Shown here one piece after another: positions 1 to 5,022 of a stretch of 5,022 bases of DNA; position 1 is the first letter of the stretch, and the number at the start of each line of letters is the position of its first letter. Below the pieces are notes generated by a model. It searched no databases, was not told where the DNA came from, and saw only the letters and a program-made list of their open reading frames with translations. The stretch covers positions 1-5,022 of the forward strand of contig CALINF010000205.1 in the NCBI GenBank assembly GCA_938045215.1, given 5' to 3'. The translations under genes and the position numbers were made by a program. Source of the DNA: an uncultured Halieaceae bacterium (lineage in GTDB: Bacteria > Pseudomonadota > Gammaproteobacteria > Pseudomonadales > Halieaceae).

Positions 1-51
1 CCTCGCACTGCTCTCGTAGGTGTGGAGTGGTCGTTTTAACGCCACCGTTAC

Positions 52-552
52 TTACCCGTCGTAGCCAACGGCTACGATGACATAGCATTTGTCCCCGCCG
101 GGGCTGTGGACGGTGATCTCATCGTCCACTGATTTACCCAGTAGCGCACGGGCCATTGGCGAATCCATGCTAAGTTTCCCAACAGTCAGATCAAACTCAT
201 CTGGCCCGACGATGCGAAAGTGGTGCTCGTGGCCGGCTTCATCTTCCAGGTCGATGTGCGCACCGAAGTAGATTTTGCTGATGTCTGAAGGAGGCTTGTC
301 AACGATCGTAAGTTCGTCGAGGCGCTTGTTTAAGAACCTGACCCGCGAATCAATTTCCCGTAGCCTTCTCTTGCCATAGATGTAGTCGCCGTTCTCCGAG
401 CGATCACCATTTTTGGCCGCCTCGTGTACAACGTGCGTCACCTGCGGGCGTTCCACCTTCCACAGCTGATGCAATTCGTCCCGCAGGGCTTGTTCGCCCT
501 GGCGTGTGATATATGCGGAGCCGCGCTGGCGCGGCGGTCTGTAACGTCCCAT
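52..552 (-). CDS. greB: Transcription elongation factor GreB
   Basis: GreB binds backtracked RNA polymerase in the cytoplasm, inserts its coiled coil into the secondary channel and stimulates cleavage of the extruded RNA 3' end, so that stalled elongation resumes. The 166-residue product has the two-domain Gre layout. An N-terminal coiled coil (about residues 15-85) carries the tip motif GDRSENGDY; D50 and E53 correspond to the catalytic acidic pair D41/E44 of E. coli GreB. A C-terminal FKBP-like domain follows, with FRIVGPDEFD and the family signature SMDSPMARALLGK (about 128-140). ENGDYIYGKRRLREID fits GreB rather than GreA. The N-terminus (MGRYRPPRQRGSAYIT) is about 9 residues longer than in E. 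coli, an extension I recall from other gammaproteobacterial GreB proteins, so the ATG at 552 is probably the true start. There is no Shine-Dalgarno sequence before it. The gene is transcribed away from the other five. Stop codon is TAA. Confidence 0.96.
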   Translation of the reverse strand: MGRYRPPRQRGSAYITRQGEQALRDELHQLWKVERPQVTHVVHEAAKNGDRSENGDYIYGKRRLREIDSRVRFLNKRLDELTIVDKPPSDISKIYFGAHIDLEDEAGHEHHFRIVGPDEFDLTVGKLSMDSPMARALLGKSVDDEITVHSPGGDKCYVIVAVGYDG

Positions 553-558
553 GCCGCT

Positions 559-564
559 ATTCTA
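559..564 (-). promoter_or_regulatory. Candidate -10 box of greB
   Basis: Read on the minus strand, these bases are TAGAAT, five of six matches to the sigma70 -10 consensus. Only six bases (AGCGGC) separate the box from the greB ATG, so the expected transcription start falls on or next to the start codon. I find no good -35 hexamer at 16-18 bp; a TTGGCG at 581-576 lies only 11 bp away. The assignment is tentative. Confidence 0.4.
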
Positions 565-590
565 CACGCGCTGCACGCCAATCGTGGTAT

Positions 591-620
591 TTGGTTTGCC
601 AGCGGGTAAACTGTGATACT
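591..620 (+). promoter_or_regulatory. Weak candidate promoter of the M23 peptidase gene
   Basis: GATACT at 615-620 (four of six to TATAAT) is preceded by TGT at 612-614, which fits an extended -10 (TGn). TTGGTT at 591-596 is a poor -35 at 18 bp spacing. It lies in the roughly 100 bp divergent region between greB and the peptidase gene, so some promoter is expected here, but the match is weak. No operator or hairpin stands out in this region. Confidence 0.3.
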
Positions 621-652
621 CGCTAACAACCGACGCTGGATTGGTGCTCTTG

Positions 653-1501
653 ATGAATCGAATTGTGATGTTTCTGGCACCTGCTGTGTTGCTGCCTTTG
701 GTGGCGTTGGCGCAGAATGCCGCGCCAACAGGACGCGACTGTATTGCGTTGGAGGGCAACCTGATACCGGGCGGTCTGGCCTATGCCCGGGTGTCGCCGG
801 GTACCTCGGTTGCTCTGAACGGTACACCGCTGGATGTGCTGGGCGATGGTCTGGTGCTGTTCGGTCTGGGTCGCGATGCCAAGCCCTCGTTTACGCTTGA
901 GCTAAGCGGAGCGACCGCCTGCACGCGCGATGTTCGCATTGCGCCGCGCCAATACCGCATTCAGCGGGTAGAGGGCGTGCCCCAGCGCACGGTCACGCCA
1001 GATCCGGCCGATCTTGAGCGCATTGCCCGCGAGCGTAAGCTGGTGCGTGCGGCTAAGGCACAGCGTATCGAACGTGAAGATCTTCTGAGCGAGGCGATCG
1101 CGGGTTTTCAATGGCCCGCGATAGGCCCGATATCGGGCGTGTATGGTAGTCAGCGCGTGTACAACGGTAAGCCGGGTAATCCTCATTATGGCGTGGACGT
1201 TGCTGTGCCTACTGGAACACCCGTGGTTGCACCCGCGCCAGGAGTGGTAACGTTGGCAGAGCCAGACCTGTTCTATTCTGGTGGCACGGTTATCCTCGAT
1301 CACGGTTACAAGCTGTCGTCGTCCTTCTTGCATATGAGTGAAGTCACTGTGTCGGTGGGGCAGGTGCTTGAGACCGGTGACGTACTTGGGGCGGTGGGTG
1401 CCACTGGACGGGCGACCGGCCCTCATCTGGACTGGCGTATGAGCTGGCGCAGTGAACGTATAGATCCGCAGTTGCTGGTTCCACCCATGCCCAACCCCTG
1501 A
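653..1501 (+). CDS. Exported M23 family (LytM/DD-endopeptidase-like) protein
   Basis: This is a probable periplasmic cell-wall hydrolase or hydrolase regulator of the zinc metallopeptidase family M23. From the ATG at 653 it is 282 residues; TTG or GTG codons at 641-650 are in frame upstream, but the ATG gives a compact signal peptide (MNR, then a hydrophobic run ending ALA before Q21). A beta-rich segment follows (about 25-110) with two cysteines, C30 and C90, that could form a disulfide. Next come a conserved-looking RQYRIQRVEGVPQRTVTP stretch and a charged helix (about 117-145). The M23 domain covers about 160-272: ISGVYGSQR, the first zinc motif HYGVD (H178, D182), GGTVILDHG, SSSFLHMS (H227, expected catalytic) and TGRATGPHLDW. 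In the last motif the usual HxH reads H258-L-D260, so one expected zinc ligand is Asp. I recall HLDW as typical of this particular subfamily. Substrate unknown; peptidoglycan cross-links are the family inference. Divergent from greB. Confidence 0.85.
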   Translation: MNRIVMFLAPAVLLPLVALAQNAAPTGRDCIALEGNLIPGGLAYARVSPGTSVALNGTPLDVLGDGLVLFGLGRDAKPSFTLELSGATACTRDVRIAPRQYRIQRVEGVPQRTVTPDPADLERIARERKLVRAAKAQRIEREDLLSEAIAGFQWPAIGPISGVYGSQRVYNGKPGNPHYGVDVAVPTGTPVVAPAPGVVTLAEPDLFYSGGTVILDHGYKLSSSFLHMSEVTVSVGQVLETGDVLGAVGATGRATGPHLDWRMSWRSERIDPQLLVPPMPNP

Positions 1502-1509
1502 AAAATCCG

Positions 1510-1515
1510 TATAAT
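1510..1515 (+). promoter_or_regulatory. Candidate -10 box for the ycaR-hinT-alaS unit
   Basis: A perfect TATAAT lies 9 bp past the peptidase stop codon and 30 bp before the ycaR ATG. No recognisable -35 is seen at 16-18 bp (ATGCCC at 1487-1492). It is followed by a GC-rich discriminator (GGCCGCC) and a T run. Start of transcription would be near 1522, leaving a leader of about 24 nt that contains the ycaR ribosome binding site. Confidence 0.55.
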
Positions 1516-1536
1516 GGCCGCCTTTTGGCTCATTGC

Positions 1537-1540
1537 GGAA
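1537..1540 (+). promoter_or_regulatory. Ribosome binding site of ycaR
   Basis: GGAA five bases before the ATG at 1546. It supports that ATG over the in-frame TTG at 1525, which lies almost on the predicted transcription start and has no such site. Confidence 0.55.
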
Positions 1541-1545
1541 CGGAC

Positions 1546-1731
1546 ATGATCGACAAGAAACTGCTCAGCATTCTGGTGTGCCCGGTTACCAAGGCACCGG
1601 TTGAATACGACGAAGAAAAAGACGAGCTGGTGTGTAAAGCCAGCGGTCTGGCCTATCCCGTGCGAGACGGTATTCCTGTCATGCTGGAGAGCGAAGCCAG
1701 ACAACTCACGGCCGACGAGAAACTGGGGTAG
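1546..1731 (+). CDS. ycaR: Trm112-like protein, YcaR family
   Basis: This is a 61-residue cytoplasmic protein that closely follows E. coli YcaR (60 residues) along its whole length: KLLSILVCPVTKAPVEY, then DELVCKASGLAYPVRDGIPV, then MLESEARQLTADE. The family is related to Trm112, a small zinc-finger activator of methyltransferases in eukaryotes and archaea; the partner of the bacterial proteins is not firmly known. The segment LAYPVRDGIPVML (about residues 35-47) is the family hallmark. The zinc-knuckle CPxC is incomplete here: C12 is kept, the second position is T15, and only C30 remains besides, so zinc binding is doubtful. In E. coli ycaR sits between lpxK and kdsB (lipid A and Kdo synthesis); neither gene is here. 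Instead hinT follows after four bases, which suggests cotranscription. Stop codon is TAG. Confidence 0.93.
   Translation: MIDKKLLSILVCPVTKAPVEYDEEKDELVCKASGLAYPVRDGIPVMLESEARQLTADEKLG
1725..1728 (+). promoter_or_regulatory. Ribosome binding site of hinT inside the end of ycaR
   Basis: GGGG at the end of the ycaR reading frame, seven bases before the ATG at 1736. It decides the hinT start: an upstream in-frame ATG at 1601 would overlap most of ycaR and add 45 residues with no counterpart in the family. Confidence 0.6.
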
Positions 1732-1735
1732 CACT

Positions 1736-2083
1736 ATGTCCGATACCATCTTTGGCAAAATTATCAGCGGTGATATTCCTAGCGAGTTTATCTACGAGGA
1801 TGAACACTGTATTGCGATCAACGACATCAGCCCGCAAGCGCCAGTACATGTGCTGGTGATTCCCAAGCGAGGCATTGCCAGGCTCGCTGACGCACAGCCT
1901 GATGACCAGGTGCTGCTGGGGCATTTGTTGCTGGCCGCTGGTAATGTGGCTCGTCAACTGGGCGTGGACAATGCGTTCCGCCTGGTCATCAATAACGGAG
2001 AGGGCGCTGGTCAAACGGTGTTTCACCTTCATTTACACATTCTCGCTGGTGGCACACTGACTGAAGGCCGCATGGCTGGCTAG
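1736..2083 (+). CDS. hinT: Histidine triad nucleotide-binding protein HinT
   Basis: This is a HIT-superfamily purine nucleoside phosphoramidase of 115 residues (E. coli HinT has 119). Such enzymes cleave the P-N bond of nucleoside phosphoramidates and also hydrolyse aminoacyl-adenylates, with a covalent nucleotidyl-histidine intermediate, acting as cytoplasmic homodimers. The signature is complete: TIFGKIISGDIPS near the N-terminus, INDISPQAPVHVLVIPK (about 28-44, with the fourth conserved His at H38), FRLVINNGEGAGQ (81-93) and the triad HLHLHIL with H97, H99 and H101; H99 should be the nucleophile by comparison with E. coli H101. The C-terminal tail is short (GGTLTEGRMAG); that tail affects substrate choice in E. 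coli HinT. The gene starts four bases after ycaR and is followed 35 bp later by alaS, so the three are probably transcribed together. An annotation as 'HIT domain protein' would be the same call. Stop codon is TAG. Confidence 0.95.
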   Translation: MSDTIFGKIISGDIPSEFIYEDEHCIAINDISPQAPVHVLVIPKRGIARLADAQPDDQVLLGHLLLAAGNVARQLGVDNAFRLVINNGEGAGQTVFHLHLHILAGGTLTEGRMAG

Positions 2084-2118
2084 CCTCATCGATTAGCATT
2101 TATGACATTGGAAAACCT

Positions 2119-4719
2119 ATGAAGACCGAAGAAATTCGCGAAGCGTTTCTCAAGTACTACGAAAACAAGGGTCATACGCGCGTAGCGAGCAGTTCGCTGG
2201 TGCCTGCAGATGATCCCACGTTGCTGTTCGCCAACGCTGGGATGAATCAGTTCAAGGATACTTTTCTTGGCATCGAGCAGCGACCCTACAACCGGGCAGT
2301 ATCTAGTCAGCGCTGTGTGCGTGCCGGCGGCAAGCACAACGACCTTGAAAACGTGGGCTATACCGCGCGTCACCATACCTTTTTTGAGATGCTGGGCAAC
2401 TTCAGCTTCGGCGACTATTTCAAGCGAGAAGCTATCGAGTTTGCCTGGGAGTTTCTTACGGTGGAACTGGGTCTGCCCAAGGAGCGCCTATGGGTGACGG
2501 TTCATACAACCGATGATGAGGCAGAAGATATCTGGGCTGATGAGATCGGCGTACCGCGTGATCGTATCTCGCGCCTGGATGAAGACAACTTCTGGCAGAT
2601 GGGCGATACCGGACCCTGCGGCCCTTGCTCTGAAATATTTTACGACCACTGCCCTGAAGTGGCCGGGGGCCCACCCGGCAGCGAGAACGACGATCTGGAT
2701 CGCTATATCGAAATCTGGAATCTGGTGTTCATGCAGTACAACCGGGATCAGAGCGGCGAGATGAAGCCGCTACCCAAGCCCTCTGTGGATACCGGCATGG
2801 GCCTGGAGCGTATCGCTGCGGTGATGCAGCATGTGCACAGCAACTATGAGATAGACCTGTTTGATGCGTTGATTACTGCTATTGCCGATGTGCTGAAGGT
2901 GCACGACAGGGAAGACAAATCCTTGAACGTGATTGCCGATCACATACGTTCCTGTGCGTTCCTGGTTGTAGACGGCGTGCTGCCTGGTAACGAGGGTCGC
3001 GGTTATGTGTTGCGCCGCATTATTCGTCGCGCAATTCGTCACGGTAATCGGTTGGGGGCGACAGAGCCTTTCTTCTACAAGCTGGTGGCCCCTTTGGCGC
3101 AGCAGATGGGCGAGGCCTATCCCGAACTGGTGAAGCTGCAGCCGCAGGTAGAAAAAGCGTTGCTGCATGAGGAAGAACAGTTCGCAAAAACCCTCGACCA
3201 TGGTTTGTCGATTCTGGAAGAAGCGCTGGCCGAGCTGCCAGACATGAAAATACCGGGGGAGCTGATTTTTAAACTCTACGACACCTACGGATTCCCGACG
3301 GACCTCACCAACGATATCGCACGTGAACGTGGCTATACGTTGGACCTTGTGGGTTACGAAGAGGCCATGGCTGTGCAGCGCGCACGCTCGCAGGAAGGTG
3401 GCAGCTTTAAAGTGGACTATAACGATATTCTGGATATCGACGGCAGTACAGAGTTCACCGGCTACGTTGGGCTGACCGGTGCCGGTTGTGTGACCGCGCT
3501 GCTGCGCGATGGTGAGCCGGTAGATGAACTAAAACAGGACGAGGTTGGTGTAGTGGTGCTGGATCAGACACCGTTTTATGCGGAGTCTGGTGGTCAGGTC
3601 GGCGATACGGGCTACTTGTGGGAGGGTGAAGTAAAGCTGGAAGTCACCGATACCACCAAAGCCGGAGAGCAGCACCTGCATCACGTAAAGGTACTCTCTG
3701 GCAGTGCCCGGTTGGGCGATACGCTGCAAACCCACGTGGATGAATCGGTTCGTCAGCGTACACGCCTAAACCACTCGGCCACGCACCTGCTACACGCGGC
3801 ACTGAGAGAGGTGCTGGGCGAGCATGTTACGCAGAAGGGTTCACTGGTTGACTCGGCGCGCCTGCGGTTTGATTTCTCCCACTTTGAAGGCGTGACTGAC
3901 GAGGAAATCGCCCGAATCGAACAGATTGTGAACACACAGATTCGTGCCAATACGCAGGTTGATACCCGCGTGATGTCGATGGACGAGGCCGTGGAGGCCG
4001 GCGCAATGGCGCTGTTTGGGGAAAAGTACGGCGACGAGGTACGCGTACTGTCGATGGGCGAGCACAATTTTTCGGTTGAGCTGTGTGGTGGTACGCATGT
4101 GGATCGCACCGGCGATATCGGACTGATGCGCATCAGCTCTGAGTCTGGTGTGGCCGCGGGTGTGCGTCGCATCGAAGCAGTAACCGGTGAGGGCGCACTC
4201 GCAGCAATCGCCTCTTCAGACAAACAACTGCGTGAAGTGTGTGCCGTGGTCAAAGGGTCGCCAGACAACGTGGTAGACAAGGTGTCTGCGCTGCGCTCCG
4301 AAAGTCGTGATCTGGAAAAAGAGATTGCCAGGCTAAAACAGAAACTGGCCACCTCGGCCGGTGGTGACCTCACCACCAGCGCAGTGGATGTGAACGGTAT
4401 CAAGGTGCTGGCCGTGAATGTAGATGGCGCAGATGCAAAATCCCTGCGCGATACGCTGGACCAGTGCAAAAACAAGTTGGGTAGTGCCGTGGTGTTACTG
4501 GCCGCCGTTGAGGGTGACAAAATCGCGCTGGCTGCGGGGGTTACCAAGGATCTCACGTCCATAGTAAAAGCAGGCGACCTGATGCGCGAGTATGCAGGTC
4601 GTTTGGGGGGCAAGGGTGGTGGCCGCCCCGACATGGCTCAGGGTGGCGGATCTGATGTCGCGGCGCTGGCCGATGTGTTGAAAACCGTACCTGACTGGGT
4701 GGCCGACAACGCGAGCTGA
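2119..4719 (+). CDS. alaS: Alanine--tRNA ligase (AlaRS)
   Basis: This enzyme activates L-alanine with ATP and charges tRNA-Ala in the cytoplasm, then clears mischarged Ser- and Gly-tRNA-Ala. At 866 residues it matches the bacterial length (E. coli 876) and is complete. Domains in order: a class II catalytic core with KHNDLENVGYTARHHTFFE (motif 2 region, R84) and motif 3 DTGMGLERI (D224-I232, D224 matching E. coli D235 by my alignment); a tRNA-recognition domain with GNEGRGYVLRRIIRRAIRHG (290-309) and LYDTYGFPTDLT, where N291 and D388 fit the G3:U70-reading residues N303 and D400; an editing domain starting near QTPFYAESGGQVGDTG (483-498) with HSATH (H552, H556) and CGGTH (C656, H660), so all four zinc-site residues are kept; a coiled-coil stretch (about 721-744); and a C-Ala/DHHA1 domain with GGKGGGRPDMAQGGG (830-844). 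A short GGA lies six bases before the ATG. Probably cotranscribed with ycaR and hinT. The sequence shows no defect. Confidence 0.99.
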   Translation: MKTEEIREAFLKYYENKGHTRVASSSLVPADDPTLLFANAGMNQFKDTFLGIEQRPYNRAVSSQRCVRAGGKHNDLENVGYTARHHTFFEMLGNFSFGDYFKREAIEFAWEFLTVELGLPKERLWVTVHTTDDEAEDIWADEIGVPRDRISRLDEDNFWQMGDTGPCGPCSEIFYDHCPEVAGGPPGSENDDLDRYIEIWNLVFMQYNRDQSGEMKPLPKPSVDTGMGLERIAAVMQHVHSNYEIDLFDALITAIADVLKVHDREDKSLNVIADHIRSCAFLVVDGVLPGNEGRGYVLRRIIRRAIRHGNRLGATEPFFYKLVAPLAQQMGEAYPELVKLQPQVEKALLHEEEQFAKTLDHGLSILEEALAELPDMKIPGELIFKLYDTYGFPTDLTNDIARERGYTLDLVGYEEAMAVQRARSQEGGSFKVDYNDILDIDGSTEFTGYVGLTGAGCVTALLRDGEPVDELKQDEVGVVVLDQTPFYAESGGQVGDTGYLWEGEVKLEVTDTTKAGEQHLHHVKVLSGSARLGDTLQTHVDESVRQRTRLNHSATHLLHAALREVLGEHVTQKGSLVDSARLRFDFSHFEGVTDEEIARIEQIVNTQIRANTQVDTRVMSMDEAVEAGAMALFGEKYGDEVRVLSMGEHNFSVELCGGTHVDRTGDIGLMRISSESGVAAGVRRIEAVTGEGALAAIASSDKQLREVCAVVKGSPDNVVDKVSALRSESRDLEKEIARLKQKLATSAGGDLTTSAVDVNGIKVLAVNVDGADAKSLRDTLDQCKNKLGSAVVLLAAVEGDKIALAAGVTKDLTSIVKAGDLMREYAGRLGGKGGGRPDMAQGGGSDVAALADVLKTVPDWVADNAS

Positions 4720-4720
4720 T

Positions 4721-4756
4721 CCGGTTAACCTGCGCATAGCCGGTTTAAATTTGCGC
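4721..4756 (+). repeat. Imperfect direct repeat between alaS and lysC
   Basis: CCGGTTAACCTGCGC (4721-4735) recurs as CCGGTTTAAATTTGCGC (4740-4756), with the unit starts 19 bp apart, about two helical turns. Both copies share CCGGTT, an A/T-rich centre and TGCGC. The second copy covers the candidate -35 of the lysC promoter. It could be an operator for an unidentified regulator or a chance local duplication. Confidence 0.4.
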
Positions 4757-4772
4757 GTCGTTAGTGTTTAAT
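4744..4772 (+). promoter_or_regulatory. Candidate sigma70 promoter of lysC
   Basis: TTTAAA (4744-4749, four of six to TTGACA) and TTTAAT (4767-4772, five of six to TATAAT) are separated by the optimal 17 bp. A GC-rich discriminator (AGCGCCCC) and six T residues follow. Transcription would begin near 4779, leaving a leader of about 29 nt. That is too short for a lysine riboswitch. Confidence 0.5.
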
Positions 4773-4807
4773 AGCGCCCCTTTTTTGTGCGCACTCACAG
4801 GGCTTTC

Positions 4808-5022
4808 ATGAGTCTGATTGTTCAAAAATTTGGCGGCACATCCGTGGGCACCATCGAACGGATAGAGCAGGTGGCTGATAAAGTCGCCGGTTTTCGTTCG
4901 AATGGACATCAGCTGGTAGTGGTGGTGTCGGCGATGAGCGGCGAGACCAACCGACTGATCGACCTTGCGCAGCAGGTACAAGAGCACCCCGTGCCGCGAG
5001 AAATGGATGCGCTGGTATCCAC
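4808..5022 (+). CDS. lysC: Aspartate kinase, N-terminal part (cut by window edge)
   Basis: Aspartokinase phosphorylates L-aspartate to 4-phospho-L-aspartate with ATP, the first step toward lysine, diaminopimelate, methionine and threonine. Only 71 complete codons of an enzyme that is usually about 400 residues lie inside the window; the frame is open to the edge. The start reads MSLIVQKFGGTSVG, with the ATP-binding KFGGTS signature at K7-S12, followed by VVVVSAMSGETNRLIDLA (about 37-54), both characteristic of amino-acid kinases of the aspartokinase family. The sequence resembles the monofunctional lysC/ask enzyme encoded after alaS in Pseudomonas and relatives; whether C-terminal ACT domains are present cannot be seen. 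AGGG (4799-4802), five bases before the ATG, is a good ribosome binding site. The gene follows alaS by 88 bp in the same direction and has its own candidate promoter; in many gammaproteobacteria csrA comes next, which would be outside this window. Confidence 0.95.
   Translation, partial: MSLIVQKFGGTSVGTIERIEQVADKVAGFRSNGHQLVVVVSAMSGETNRLIDLAQQVQEHPVPREMDALVS

Noticed and set aside
1..51. A terminator or a further gene downstream of greB
   Set aside because: On the minus strand TAACG-GTGG-CGTTA could form a 5 bp hairpin, but it is followed by A residues, not T. The rest is too short to assign to any gene.
902..1426. A 174-codon minus-strand open frame inside the M23 gene
   Set aside because: It lies fully opposite a gene with clear family motifs, and its translation has no motif or leader that I recognise.
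1601..1735. An upstream extension of hinT to the ATG at 1601
   Set aside because: It would overlap ycaR in another frame and add residues absent from HinT proteins. The ATG at 1736 has a Shine-Dalgarno sequence and gives the family N-terminus.
2078..2118. An alaS autoregulatory palindrome or promoter in the hinT-alaS gap
   Set aside because: Only short palindromes (GGCTAGCC, ATCGAT) and poor -10-like hexamers are present, with no matching -35. Read-through from ycaR-hinT explains expression more simply.
3753..4634. A 293-codon open frame on the minus strand inside alaS
   Set aside because: It is antisense to a region encoding the alaS editing and C-terminal domains with all motifs intact. 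Its product is rich in Ser, Thr, Arg and Pro and shows no recognisable domain, as expected for a shadow frame in GC-rich DNA.
4752..4786. A rho-independent terminator after alaS, ending in six T residues
   Set aside because: The only stem I can build is a 4 bp GCGC pair with a loop of about 17 nt, separated from the T run by more C residues. This is too weak to call.
4787..4794. The palindrome GTGCGCAC in the lysC leader
   Set aside because: An 8 bp perfect palindrome is common by chance in this base composition, and no second copy was seen nearby.
4720..4807. A lysine riboswitch or attenuator before lysC
   Set aside because: The spacer is only 88 bp and the predicted leader about 29 nt, far short of an L-box. 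No leader peptide or strong competing hairpins are seen.

Overview
The window is a stretch of housekeeping chromosome from a gammaproteobacterium. The evidence is an AlaS and an aspartokinase of proteobacterial type in the order alaS-lysC, a YcaR-type Trm112-like protein, an E. coli-like HinT and a GreB with the full set of family motifs. The GC content looks moderate, roughly the mid-50s percent by eye. The genus cannot be fixed from the sequence alone; a free-living, possibly marine, Pseudomonas-like or Cellvibrio-like lineage would fit.

Layout, left to right: greB on the minus strand (52-552); a roughly 100 bp divergent control region; then five genes on the plus strand. These are an exported M23 (LytM-type) peptidase homologue (653-1501), ycaR (1546-1731), hinT (1736-2083), alaS (2119-4719) and the first 71 codons of an aspartokinase gene, lysC (4808 to the window edge). 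ycaR, hinT and alaS are separated by 4 and 35 bp and probably form one transcription unit, driven by a TATAAT box just after the peptidase gene. The aspartokinase gene follows an 88 bp spacer with its own plausible sigma70 promoter.

Most of the genes serve information transfer: GreB rescues stalled RNA polymerase, YcaR is related to the Trm112 activators of methyltransferases, AlaS charges tRNA-Ala, and HinT belongs to a family that hydrolyses aminoacyl-adenylates. The aspartokinase feeds lysine, methionine, threonine and diaminopimelate synthesis. The exported M23 protein acts at, or regulates, the cell wall.

I see no insertion sequence, CRISPR array, RNA gene, prophage or unknown multi-gene system, and I do not claim a novel system. 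The points worth a second look are small: the hinT-alaS pairing, a zinc-ligand change in the M23 protein, a possibly leaderless greB transcript, and the control region in front of lysC.
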